From CAYTAP01 sp964435775 (GTDB lineage: Bacteria; Planctomycetota; Phycisphaerae; Tepidisphaerales; Tepidisphaeraceae), in contig CAYTAP010000094.1 in NCBI GenBank assembly GCA_964435775.1, positions 1-16,890 of the forward strand: 16,890 bases of DNA, read 5' to 3'. A program made the translations under genes and the position numbers. The notes beneath the pieces are model-generated. The model was not told the origin of the DNA. It did no database searches and saw only the letters and a list, made by a program, of their open reading frames with translations. Positions 6,559 through 14,772 of the stretch are shown piece by piece (positions within the stretch are counted from its first letter, which is position 1; each line of letters begins with the position of its first letter).

Positions 6559-7716
6559 GTGATCACCATTCATCCGAACTGGCATGCCGCATTCATTCAT
6601 TTTCCGATCGGGCTGCTCAGCATCGGCGTGTTGATCGAGTTGTTCAGCTTCCTCTGGCCGCGCGGGAGCTTTCGCACCGCCGGACGATGGATGATTGGAC
6701 TTGGCGCGCTGCTCTGCATTCCGGCGGTGACGACGGGGTTGTACGCCTTCGCTTCGGTCGTCGGCGGGACCGACGACATGACCTGGGCGGCGCGGAAGGC
6801 GGCGTCCTCGCTGTCGGGCGCGCAGTGGCATCTGATCGTCGAGCATCTGTGGTGGAACGTCGGCGGCACGGCGGCGTTCATCATCGCGGTCATCGTCTGG
6901 ATCGGATCCTCCAACCACTGGCGCGACAAACTCCATTGGCCGCTGCTGGTTCTCGTGCTCATCGGCATGGCGTGCCTGATCTCCGGATCGTGGCATGGCG
7001 GGGAAATGGTGTATGCCCACGGTGTGGCGGTCACGCCTGCCGGGAAGGCGACGATTGCGGCGGCATCGGCAAAGACCGCCTCGCACGAAGGCGGCGATGA
7101 AGCGGAGAAGTTGAAGCAGGAGATTGATCCGCTGCAGGTTCACACGCTGCTGGCGGGATTCCTCTTTGCCCTGGCGGCCGGTTCACTGGGGCTGTCGTAT
7201 CGCTCGCTGGCGGAGCTTCGCTCTGCGCAGTTGCAGGGAATTGATCTTGACGACGCACAACACGCCGGGGGATATCAGGGTGTGCCGGAGCATGATGAGC
7301 GGATCATCGACGCCTTGCGTGGGGAGGAGGGGGTGGTGATCCGTCCGCCGCAAACACCGCCGGCGCGGTTCTGGCTGCTGACGGTGTTGGTCGGCATTCC
7401 AACGGCGATTTCAGGGCTGTGTGTCGCCGAGGCGCTCTCCTGGCAACGGATCACCGAGGAGTTCAACGGCGCGCAGCGGGATGCGGCGCACATGGTGCTC
7501 GGCGCGGGGATCATCGTGCTGGCGCTGATCCTGGCGGCGGTCACGCGCTGGGCGCGGCGGAGCGGAATCCTGCTCAGCCTCTTCTCCCTGCTGCTGATCA
7601 TCGCGGTGGCCGGGCAAATCTGGCTGGGCGTGTTGCTGACGTTCGATTCCATGCACGGGCCGCTGACGCGATTCGCGCCGGCATCCACGGCGACGGTTGA
7701 AAGCCACGGTCCCTAG
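6559..7716 (+). CDS. DUF2231 multi-pass membrane protein
   Basis: This integral membrane protein has 385 residues and about eight or nine hydrophobic segments. The N-terminal part is a DUF2231 domain: it begins ITIHPNWHAAFIHFPIGLL (H5, H9 and H14 in the first segment) and ends with GSWHGGEMVYAHGVAV, the usual closing motif of the family. After a charged linker (about 170-195), a second hydrophobic half starts DPLQVHTLLAGFLFAL and continues to the C-terminus, again with in-membrane histidines. I chose the GTG at 6559 because GGAG precedes it by six bases and the family begins at this HP motif; the in-frame ATG at 6517 has no ribosome binding site. The biochemical role of DUF2231 is not established; the conserved histidines suggest haem or metal binding, which is inference. 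Confidence 0.8.
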   Translation: MITIHPNWHAAFIHFPIGLLSIGVLIELFSFLWPRGSFRTAGRWMIGLGALLCIPAVTTGLYAFASVVGGTDDMTWAARKAASSLSGAQWHLIVEHLWWNVGGTAAFIIAVIVWIGSSNHWRDKLHWPLLVLVLIGMACLISGSWHGGEMVYAHGVAVTPAGKATIAAASAKTASHEGGDEAEKLKQEIDPLQVHTLLAGFLFALAAGSLGLSYRSLAELRSAQLQGIDLDDAQHAGGYQGVPEHDERIIDALRGEEGVVIRPPQTPPARFWLLTVLVGIPTAISGLCVAEALSWQRITEEFNGAQRDAAHMVLGAGIIVLALILAAVTRWARRSGILLSLFSLLLIIAVAGQIWLGVLLTFDSMHGPLTRFAPASTATVESHGP

Positions 7717-7768
7717 CGATTGCACGTTGCCGGATTCGGGTGCGTTGATGTAAAAACGCTGTTGAGGC

Positions 7769-10162
7769 ATGGCGGATCATAAACCCGCCGCGTCCCGTGT
7801 CCGGCGAACTCCCATGCCCAGTGATTCAGACACGATTGTCCCCGTTCCCCCGGCTCGGCCGAATCGCCCGGCCATTGCACGGCGTGGTGTGCTGCCGATC
7901 CTGATCCTCATCTTGGGGGGGATCATGTCGGTCATTCTCTGGCAGGCGCTCAAGGCGCACGTCAGCCGCGAAATTCATCATGCCACCATGCTCGAAGCGG
8001 CGACCGTCCGCAATGCGATACGGGACGCCGTGCGGACCCGGCTGGAAGTGTTGTCGCGGATCGCGGCCCGCGCGACCGTCTGGCCGGGCCAGGCGATCAC
8101 GCAGGAGCAATGGGCGGCGGAGGTGGGGATGCTGCCGCGGCATTTCCCTTCTTTCGCGGCGCTGGCGGTGGTCGATACGGCGGGGAAGGCACAGGTGGGA
8201 ATGCCGGAGCATCCGGCGGCGTCGGCGGTGGATGAAGTTCCGGCGCGGGACACGGTTTCATCGATTCCTCCGACATTGCTGCGAGGATGGATGGACGAGG
8301 CATCGGCATCCAATGCGCCGGTGCTGACCGAATTGCCGGCGGTGACGGATGCGACCGGGCCGACGCCGCCCCGCACGGACGCGGTCGCGGTCATCGCATT
8401 GCCCTCGATGAACACCGCGGCATCCAAAGCGGATACCGTTTCGCGGGGGACGGCATCCGGCACCGCGCGGCGATGCATCGTGGCGGTCATCCAACTGCCG
8501 CGGCTGTTCAATTCGACGCTCCATTCCCTGGAGCAGGAGGAGAGCGCGCTGCGGGGCTATTCATTTGCATTCCGGACCAACGGCGAGATTCTTTACGAAC
8601 GCGCCGAGGGGGATCGCGGTCTTGAAGAGCGATGGTCCTACCACACGGAGCTTCAGCTCGGGTCCATCGCATTGACGTTGCAGGTGTGGCCGGGGAGGGA
8701 GATTTTCAACACCCGCCAGACATGGCTTCCGCTCATCGCCCTGGGCGCGGGGTTGCTGACAAGCCTCCTGCTGGCGGTGGTGACGCATCTGGCGATGGCC
8801 GCCAGGCGGCACGCCGCCGCCAGCGAGCGCGCCACGAAGGAGGCGACGCTGGCGACGCGGACGGTGAGCCATCAGTTCGCCTTCCTGTCCGCGATGCTGA
8901 ACAACCTGCAGGAAGGGATCGTGGCGTGCGACGCCGATGGACAACTGACACTGGTCAATCCCGCCCGCCGGATGTTCCAGGGAATGCGGCCCAACGAAAC
9001 GCCGGCGCCGATCAGCATCCAGACCATTCAGCAACACCTGTACGCCGCCGATGGGCATACCCCCCTCGCATGGGAGCAAACACCACTGGCGCGGGCGCTG
9101 GAGGGCGAGAACGTGGTCGGGCAGGAGCTTGTCATCGCGCCGCCGGACGGTCCGCGACGAACGCTCGTGGCCAACGGACAGGCGATCTATGATGAAAACC
9201 ATTGCAAGCTGGGCGCGGTGGTTACGATGCATGACATCACGGCCAGGCAGGAAGCGCAGGAGCAGCTTCGCCGCTCAGCCGAGCAGCTTGATCGCAGCAA
9301 CAAGGCGCTGCAGGACTTCGCGTCCGTTGCGTCGCACGATTTGCAGGAGCCACTCCGCAAGATTCAGGCGTTTGGGGATCGTCTGCGGGCGCGCTCGGCG
9401 GAGCACCTGGGTGAAAGCGGGCTGGACTATCTGGGGCGAATGCAAAGCGCGGCGGGCCGGATGCAGCGGCTGATTGATGACCTCTTGACGTATTCGCGCG
9501 TATCGACCCGCGCGCTCCCCTTCGAGCCGACCAATTTGAACGAGATCGCCGAAGGGGTGATGAGCGACCTTGAAGCGCGGGTGGAGCAGCTCAATGCGCG
9601 GGTGGAGATCGGTCCATTGCCCACGCTTGACGCCGATCCGCTCCAGATGCGGCAATTGCTGCAAAACCTGATCGGCAACGCGATGAAGTTTCACAAACCG
9701 GGGGAGCAACCGCGCGTGAGGGTCACGGCGTCAGTGGAGCGGGAAACGACAATGACGCCCGATGGCGCGGCGCATGGCGGCGCGGTCGGGGAAAATTCGC
9801 ATCCGGAGGATTCCCTGATTCCGGCCGATGCGCAATGGTGTATCCTGAGCGTCGAGGACAACGGAATTGGTTTTGACGAAAAATATCTGGATCGTATCTT
9901 TACCGTGTTCCAGCGCCTGCATGGCCGGGCGGAGTACGCCGGCACGGGCGTGGGGCTGGCGATCTGCAACAAGATCGCCCAGCGTCATGGCGGATCGATC
10001 TCCGCCCACAGCGCGCCGGGACAAGGCGCGTGCTTTGTGGTGACGCTGCCGATCCATCACGGCGCCGCGGAGGAAGCCACGCCGCTTCTGCAATGCGAAC
10101 ATCATCACGCATCAACGCCTGAGTTCCGCCATTCATTTGATCCGAAGGAAGAGATTCACTGA
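7769..10162 (+). CDS. Membrane-bound PAS sensor histidine kinase
   Basis: This 797-residue kinase senses a signal outside the membrane and phosphorylates a partner regulator. The layout is TM1 (about 40-60), an extracytoplasmic region (about 61-318), TM2 (about 320-342), a PAS domain (about 370-490), HisKA with the phospho-accepting H523 in ASHDLQEPLRKI, and a HATPase with NLIGNAMKFHK (N box), VEDNGIGFDEKY (G1), IFTVFQRLHGR (F) and GTGVGLAIC (G2). The extracytoplasmic region has a helical start resembling CHASE-type sensors and an A/T/P-rich low-complexity stretch. The HATPase contains a polar insert before G1, and the tail is rich in histidine. The start is uncertain: ATG 7769 has only a too-close GAGG, and ATG 7814 is also possible. 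Its TGA overlaps the next gene's ATG by one base. Confidence 0.9.
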   Translation: MADHKPAASRVRRTPMPSDSDTIVPVPPARPNRPAIARRGVLPILILILGGIMSVILWQALKAHVSREIHHATMLEAATVRNAIRDAVRTRLEVLSRIAARATVWPGQAITQEQWAAEVGMLPRHFPSFAALAVVDTAGKAQVGMPEHPAASAVDEVPARDTVSSIPPTLLRGWMDEASASNAPVLTELPAVTDATGPTPPRTDAVAVIALPSMNTAASKADTVSRGTASGTARRCIVAVIQLPRLFNSTLHSLEQEESALRGYSFAFRTNGEILYERAEGDRGLEERWSYHTELQLGSIALTLQVWPGREIFNTRQTWLPLIALGAGLLTSLLLAVVTHLAMAARRHAAASERATKEATLATRTVSHQFAFLSAMLNNLQEGIVACDADGQLTLVNPARRMFQGMRPNETPAPISIQTIQQHLYAADGHTPLAWEQTPLARALEGENVVGQELVIAPPDGPRRTLVANGQAIYDENHCKLGAVVTMHDITARQEAQEQLRRSAEQLDRSNKALQDFASVASHDLQEPLRKIQAFGDRLRARSAEHLGESGLDYLGRMQSAAGRMQRLIDDLLTYSRVSTRALPFEPTNLNEIAEGVMSDLEARVEQLNARVEIGPLPTLDADPLQMRQLLQNLIGNAMKFHKPGEQPRVRVTASVERETTMTPDGAAHGGAVGENSHPEDSLIPADAQWCILSVEDNGIGFDEKYLDRIFTVFQRLHGRAEYAGTGVGLAICNKIAQRHGGSISAHSAPGQGACFVVTLPIHHGAAEEATPLLQCEHHHASTPEFRHSFDPKEEIH

Positions 10163-10617
10163 TGACCACTGCACAACCAATTACCATTTTGCTGGCTGAC
10201 GACGATGCCGACGACCGGATGCTGGCGCGCGAAGCGCTGGCCGAGAGCAGGCTGGTCAATGACCTGCACTGCGTGGAGGATGGCGAGCAGCTCCTCGATT
10301 TCCTGCATCGGCGCGGGGCATACACCGACCCCGACAAATCGCCCCGGCCGGGATTGATCCTGCTTGATCTCAACATGCCGCGCAAGGACGGCCGCGAATC
10401 GCTGCGGGAAATCAAGAGCGATCCGGATCTTCGCCGGATTCCGATCGTGGTGCTGACAACGAGCAAGGCGGAAGAGGATATCTACCGGACGTATGACCTG
10501 GGGGTCAGTTCATTCATCACCAAACCCGTCACGTTTGACGGTCTGGTCAACGTGATGCGGGCGATTGGGAAATATTGGTTTGAGATCGTGGAGTTGCCCA
10601 ACGGCAGGCACGAATGA
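10162..10617 (+). CDS. Rcp1-type single-domain response regulator
   Basis: This 151-residue protein is a receiver domain with no output domain. The acidic pocket is DDDADD (about 14-19), the phospho-acceptor is D69 in LILLDLNMPRKDG, the conserved switch residues are in VVLTTSKAEED, and the conserved lysine is in FITKPV. The extended DFLHRRG segment and the closing KYWFEIVELP are typical of the regulators that pair with phytochrome-like kinases. The overlap with the preceding kinase gene (TGATG) and the GGAAGAG upstream show the two are co-translated and almost certainly partners. It probably relays phosphate to, or sequesters it from, another protein; the hybrid kinase downstream is a candidate. 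Confidence 0.93.
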   Translation: MTTAQPITILLADDDADDRMLAREALAESRLVNDLHCVEDGEQLLDFLHRRGAYTDPDKSPRPGLILLDLNMPRKDGRESLREIKSDPDLRRIPIVVLTTSKAEEDIYRTYDLGVSSFITKPVTFDGLVNVMRAIGKYWFEIVELPNGRHE

Positions 10618-10623
10618 ATGATT

Positions 10624-10735
10624 GATTTTCGATTTTGGATTGTTGATTGTCGATTGGTTGTGAGTCGATCGCGGATGGGAGGGAGGAGAACGGATTCCGC
10701 CGCAATCGAAAATCAACAATCAAAAATCGAAAATC
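10624..10735. repeat. Long inverted repeat of AT-rich words between regulator genes
   Basis: Two 33-base arms, 10624-10656 and 10703-10735, are inverted complements with two mismatches around a 46-base loop. Each arm is itself made of overlapping words such as GATTTTCGATT and GATTGTTGATT. The arms are markedly AT-rich compared with the flanking genes. The element fills most of the 133-base gap between the single-domain regulator and the hybrid kinase. It could form a large hairpin in the transcript, but it is not followed by a T-run. Confidence 0.8.
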
Positions 10736-10750
10736 CACCCAGAGGGCTTC

Positions 10751-12676
10751 ATGGAACCACCCGTCGTACGGGTTTTGCTGATTGAGGACGACGAGGATGA
10801 CTACATCCTCACCCGCGATCTTTTCGCCGAGATCAAGAGCGGCGTGTATCGCCTCGACTGGCAGCGCTCGTATGATGTGGCGCTGGCGACGGTCCTCCGC
10901 GGCGAGCACGATGTTTACCTGGTCGATTACCGCCTGGGGGGCAAGACAGGCGTCGATCTGCTTCAGGAGGCGGCGTCTCAGCGATATCGCGCGCCGTTCA
11001 TCCTTCTCACCGGGGAGGCCGGGGAACAGACCGATCTCCAGGCGATGCGCGCCGGGGCTGCGGACTTTCTGATCAAAGGGCAGTTCGGCGCGCCCATGCT
11101 CGAGCGCAGCATCCGCTATTCAATCCAGCAGACGCGGATGCTCGACTCGCTGATCCGCAGCCGGGATTTCGCCGAGCGGATCATCAACAGCAGCGTGGAT
11201 GGCATTTTCGCCTTCGATCCGGAGCGGCGTTTCACGGTGTGGAATCCCGCGATGCAACAGATGACGGGACTGACCGCCAAGGAGGTGATCGGAGCCCTGG
11301 CAACCGAGACACTTCCGTTCCTGGCCGACAACGGCGAGGACCACGTCATGCTGGATGTGCTGGCGGGCGCCAATGCCGCCATCACCGAGCGTTCCTACCA
11401 CATCTCCGAAACAAACAAGCAGGGATTTTTTGAAGCGCGCTATTCCCCTCTACGCGATCAAGGCGGCGCGATCACCGGCGGGCTGGCGATCGTCCGCGAC
11501 ACGACCGAACGGCGACGGCTTGAGGAGCAATTCCGACACTCCCAGCGCCTTGAGGCGGTTGGACGCCTCGCCGGCGGCGTCGCACATGACTTCAACAATC
11601 TACTCACCGCCATCACCGGATACAGCGAGCTTTTGCTCGGCCAACTCCGGCAGGACAACGTTTTGAGCGGGCATGTCGAGGAGATTCGCAAGGCGGCGGA
11701 GCGCGCCGCGGCGCTGACAAGCCAACTGCTCACCTTCAGCAAGCGCCGTCTGTTTGAAACCAAGATTCTGGCGCCGTGCGTGATCGCCGCCGACATGGAG
11801 CGGATGCTGCACCGGGTTCTGGGGGATGATGTGGAGCTGGTCGTCCGGTGCGATCCGCGGACCGGGCATGTTCGCGGCGACCGCGGCCACATCGAGCAGA
11901 TCATCATGAACCTCGCCGTCAACGCCCGCGATGCGATGCCCGGTGGCGGGCGGATCCAAATCTCCACCGCCAACCGGAAAATACTCTCGGCCACGGCGGA
12001 GGATCCCGTTCCGCCGGGCGATTACGTCGTGCTTCGCGTCGCGGACACGGGCACGGGAATGGACGACCAGACGCTTCAGCACATTTTCGAACCATTCTTT
12101 TCGACCAAGCAGCCGGACAAGGGAACGGGGCTGGGGCTCTCGACGGTGTATGGGATCGTCCAGCAAAGCGGAGGCGAGGTGCGGGTGGAGAGCGAAGTGA
12201 ACCGGGGAACCACGTTCTCCATCTATCTGCCACGCGTCTACGAGGAACTGCCGAGCGAGGAAGTGCGGACCACCCCCGGCGGCAACACACGCGGCGGCGA
12301 AACCGTGCTCGTGGTCGAGGACCAGGAAACCGTCCGTCGGCTGGTGACCAAGATCCTCCGCATGAACCACTATCGCGTGTTGGAAGCGCCCGATGGGCAT
12401 GAGGCGCTGCAACTGTGCGAGCAATTCGCCCAGCCGATCCAACTGCTCATCACCGACCTGATCATGCCCAACATGAGCGGGGGAACACTGGCCAGGGAGC
12501 TTCACAAGTCGCGCCCGGATATGGCCGTCCTCTTCGTCTCGGGATATTCCAACGATGACCTCGAGGATTCAGGACCGGGGCGCATTTCACCTGAACAGTT
12601 TCTGCAAAAGCCGTTCACGATGGATCAATTGACCAATCGCGTCCGGCAACTGCTCGATGCACGGCTGATCAAGTAG
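10751..12676 (+). CDS. Hybrid histidine kinase REC-PAS-HisKA-HATPase-REC
   Basis: This soluble 641-residue signalling protein has no membrane segment. An N-terminal receiver (about 5-120; IEDDEDD pocket, D59 in VYLVDYRLG, lysine in FLIKG) is followed by a PAS domain (about 135-255; INSSVDGIFAFD). Next come a HisKA with H279 in GGVAHDFNNLL and a HATPase (NLAVNARDAMP, VADTGTGMD, IFEPFFSTK, GTGLGLSTVYGI). The C-terminal receiver carries D569 in LLITDLIMPNMSG, with the conserved lysine in FLQKPF. The HDFNNLL H box marks the NtrB-like HisKA class commonly linked to a C-terminal receiver. The start at 10751 has AGAGGG four bases upstream. With an input receiver it is suited to accept phosphate from the upstream kinase, so the three genes may form one relay. 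Its last eight bases overlap the convergent DUF4105 gene. Confidence 0.93.
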   Translation: MEPPVVRVLLIEDDEDDYILTRDLFAEIKSGVYRLDWQRSYDVALATVLRGEHDVYLVDYRLGGKTGVDLLQEAASQRYRAPFILLTGEAGEQTDLQAMRAGAADFLIKGQFGAPMLERSIRYSIQQTRMLDSLIRSRDFAERIINSSVDGIFAFDPERRFTVWNPAMQQMTGLTAKEVIGALATETLPFLADNGEDHVMLDVLAGANAAITERSYHISETNKQGFFEARYSPLRDQGGAITGGLAIVRDTTERRRLEEQFRHSQRLEAVGRLAGGVAHDFNNLLTAITGYSELLLGQLRQDNVLSGHVEEIRKAAERAAALTSQLLTFSKRRLFETKILAPCVIAADMERMLHRVLGDDVELVVRCDPRTGHVRGDRGHIEQIIMNLAVNARDAMPGGGRIQISTANRKILSATAEDPVPPGDYVVLRVADTGTGMDDQTLQHIFEPFFSTKQPDKGTGLGLSTVYGIVQQSGGEVRVESEVNRGTTFSIYLPRVYEELPSEEVRTTPGGNTRGGETVLVVEDQETVRRLVTKILRMNHYRVLEAPDGHEALQLCEQFAQPIQLLITDLIMPNMSGGTLARELHKSRPDMAVLFVSGYSNDDLEDSGPGRISPEQFLQKPFTMDQLTNRVRQLLDARLIK

Positions 12677-14060
12677 CCGGCTTGACCGACGAGGGCATGG
12701 AAGCGTTCACATCGGGCGCGGCGGCCACTTCCTTTGTCATGTTGGCGCCGCGGGTGAACCGCCAGATGCCCCACGCCAGGCCGATGTTGGCCGGAAGCGT
12801 CCAGGCGATCATGTCCCAGTTGTGTTGATCGAACGCCGGAAGCGCCTTGAGCGCCAGTCCGCCGACGCCGCAGATGACCAGCGCGAAGGCAAGGCACAGC
12901 GCCGCGGCCGATGTTCGCCGTCCACCGCGAAGGAGCAGGGGCAGGAGCACGATCAACCCCGCCGCCAGCGGGCTGAAATGAAGGATGTTTTCATTGTGAT
13001 CGATCGCCACATGGCTGGTGTACACCTCCCCCCAGAGCAGAAACAACCCGGCGAAGCCGAGCAGCATCGACCATGCCACGCCAAGCATTCCGAACATCCA
13101 GCGACAGCCGCGGCAGCGGATGCTTCGACCGCCGAGCCAAACGAAGATGACGCCGCTGAGGATGCCGATCAACCCATACCAAGGCCACCACCGCGGCGGA
13201 TGCGCCGGCACGCCCCCATCGCCGCCGTCGTAAAGGGTCGTCTCCTGCTTGACGAGCGGAACGAGATTGCCCTGGGCATCGCGCACGCGCACGTTCATCA
13301 GGTGATCGCGCAGGCGGAGCGGCAGGAACATCTCCTGCCACGCGGTCAGCGGGCGATCCACCGGCTGGCCGAGGAGGAACTCGAGGGCGGTGTATAAAAA
13401 CGGATCCCCCGCCATCGCTCGTCGGGTTTCGATCCGGTAGGTGGTTCCCGATGCCTCCGTGTCGGTTTGCGCCCTGATCTGCCCATCAAGCACCGCGTCC
13501 AGGGCATCGCGGACACGCGTCGCACAATTGTCCCGGTAATAATCGTAATGGTAGAAGCGATGTTTGGGCTGCTCGTTCCAGATGAGAAAGTCACGGAGAT
13601 CGGCGCGTTGTCGCGGCGTGAGGTTCAACTCCTGCACCCAGACCGAGCGATGATCCTCGGCGTACATGGCGACGGTGGTCGCCGCATCCATTCCCCCCGC
13701 CATCCAATACCGCATCGTCCCCATGATGAAGTTGCGATAAAAGTTCGCCTGGTTGAAGTCGAACATGCCGTAGTTGTAAACCCAGTCGGTCCTGGTCCGG
13801 CGGTCGCGGACCCAGATGGCATCGTGTCCGAACTTCTCCCACACCTGCGAGCCCGGTCCCATCGTCATGAGATAAATCGTCAGCTCGGCGCCCGGCTCGT
13901 CGGCCGACGACAGCGACGGCGCTGGAGGGGTGTCGAGGGCCTGCCCCATCGCCACGCGGGCTTGGCCAAGCAAGATCAGCGCGCACGCCGCGCACAGCAG
14001 TTTGGAGAGGAATAAATGAGCCAGACGGGACAAGGTCAATTTCGGCAAGCGGAGGTTCAT
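12669..14060 (-). CDS. DUF4105 (Lnb N-terminal domain) membrane protein
   Basis: The 463-residue product has an N-terminal signal or anchor segment (about 17-40), a periplasmic DUF4105 domain (about 58-290) and about five C-terminal membrane segments. The family signatures are WEKFGHDAIWV with H79, VYNYGMFDFNQANF, and YRDNCATRVRDALD with C179. A conserved Cys and His in this fold are thought to form the active site. To my knowledge a DUF4105 protein, Lnb, was shown in Bacteroides to be the lipoprotein N-acyltransferase that replaces Lnt; whether this member has that activity is inference. No strong ribosome binding site precedes the ATG at 14060. It runs opposite to the kinase block, overlapping its last codons, and is separated from the Nfu-like gene upstream by a terminator. 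Confidence 0.82.
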   Translation of the reverse strand: MNLRLPKLTLSRLAHLFLSKLLCAACALILLGQARVAMGQALDTPPAPSLSSADEPGAELTIYLMTMGPGSQVWEKFGHDAIWVRDRRTRTDWVYNYGMFDFNQANFYRNFIMGTMRYWMAGGMDAATTVAMYAEDHRSVWVQELNLTPRQRADLRDFLIWNEQPKHRFYHYDYYRDNCATRVRDALDAVLDGQIRAQTDTEASGTTYRIETRRAMAGDPFLYTALEFLLGQPVDRPLTAWQEMFLPLRLRDHLMNVRVRDAQGNLVPLVKQETTLYDGGDGGVPAHPPRWWPWYGLIGILSGVIFVWLGGRSIRCRGCRWMFGMLGVAWSMLLGFAGLFLLWGEVYTSHVAIDHNENILHFSPLAAGLIVLLPLLLRGGRRTSAAALCLAFALVICGVGGLALKALPAFDQHNWDMIAWTLPANIGLAWGIWRFTRGANMTKEVAAAPDVNASMPSSVKPAT

Positions 14061-14129
14061 GTGGAAAATCTAATGTCGTCGAGGCTTGGTCGCCACCGGT
14101 GCGGGCTTATGACGATCGGTCAATCCAAC

Positions 14130-14164
14130 AAAAAACCCCACCGGCGTGGGTATGACCGGTGGGG
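14130..14164 (-). terminator. Intrinsic terminator after the Nfu-like gene
   Basis: On the minus strand a perfect 9-bp stem, CCCCACCGG (14156-14164) with CCGGTGGGG (14136-14144), encloses an 11-base loop and is followed by six Ts (14130-14135). It lies about 90 bases after the Nfu-like stop and before the DUF4105 gene, so it separates these two transcription units. The rest of 14061-14253 holds nothing else I can support. Confidence 0.88.
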
Positions 14165-14253
14165 TAAGGAGGGAAGAAACACGGGCGTACAACTTGAACC
14201 GTACCTCCTGAGTTTCACTTCTTCACATGCGGGCCGAAGCGAAAGTCGTCGCA

Positions 14254-14520
14254 TCAAACGTCCGATGCCAGGATTTTTCGAACCTGCTCGGTGATCTCCT
14301 CCCACGGCGCGGCGGGCTTTTTATTAATGGTTATAAAATCACCCAACATCAGCAGACTGCTCACACCGGGAACCGCAAAAAGTCGCATCGCAAGCGGATG
14401 TCCCTTGGCCGACGAGGCCGACAAAAAACTCATGGGCGGGTCCGCAATCGTTTGATCCAACATGAACTTGCGGGCATTGGGGTTGGGCGTCGGTTGTATT
14501 TGCTTGACCGCAAAAACCAT
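14254..14520 (-). CDS. Stand-alone Nfu/NifU N-terminal domain protein
   Basis: This 88-residue protein matches the Nfu_N domain: the TPNPNARKFML motif near the start, then the segment around MRLFAVPGVSSLLMLGDFITI, ending in WEEITEQVRKIL. In canonical Nfu this domain precedes a CxxC-containing NifU-like domain that carries an Fe-S cluster. Here that domain is absent and the protein contains no cysteine. It may assist Fe-S assembly or delivery through protein contacts, but this is inference. The ATG at 14520 has GGGAG nine bases upstream. It is divergent from rplM, and the terminator at 14130-14164 closes its transcript. Confidence 0.85.
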   Translation of the reverse strand: MVFAVKQIQPTPNPNARKFMLDQTIADPPMSFLSASSAKGHPLAMRLFAVPGVSSLLMLGDFITINKKPAAPWEEITEQVRKILASDV

Positions 14521-14554
14521 TGCCCATCACTCCCGGTGCCCAACAAGTGCCGAT

Positions 14555-14585
14555 AATATACTGGCACGATGACAGTTATGCCAGT
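14555..14585 (-). promoter_or_regulatory. Candidate promoter with spacer dyad for the Nfu-like gene
   Basis: On the minus strand CTGGCA (14579-14584) and TATATT (14555-14560) form a plausible -35/-10 pair with an 18-base spacer, placing transcription start near 14548. A dyad, ACTGGCA (14560-14566) and TGCCAGT (14579-14585), has one arm on the -35 and the other abutting the -10. This is the geometry of an operator. Confidence 0.4.
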
Positions 14586-14673
14586 GCGCGGACATCATAT
14601 TTTTAATTTTGGTCCATGCGACACCGTCGAGCATCGGCCGCTCATCGAACCACAAAAACACCCCTTCCCATAA

Positions 14674-14701
14674 TTGACTTCAACAAGCAATTCGCTACAC
14701 T
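14674..14701 (+). promoter_or_regulatory. rplM promoter
   Basis: TTGACT (14674-14679) and TACACT (14696-14701) with a 16-base spacer form a good sigma-70-like promoter. Transcription would begin near 14708, leaving a leader of about 65 bases before the rplM start. The AT content rises locally around it. Confidence 0.65.
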
Positions 14702-14772
14702 CTTCGATTCCGCACTACCAACCAACCAGTGCGTATGACTGTAAGTCCATAGTTTACAAGAGGATCGAATCG

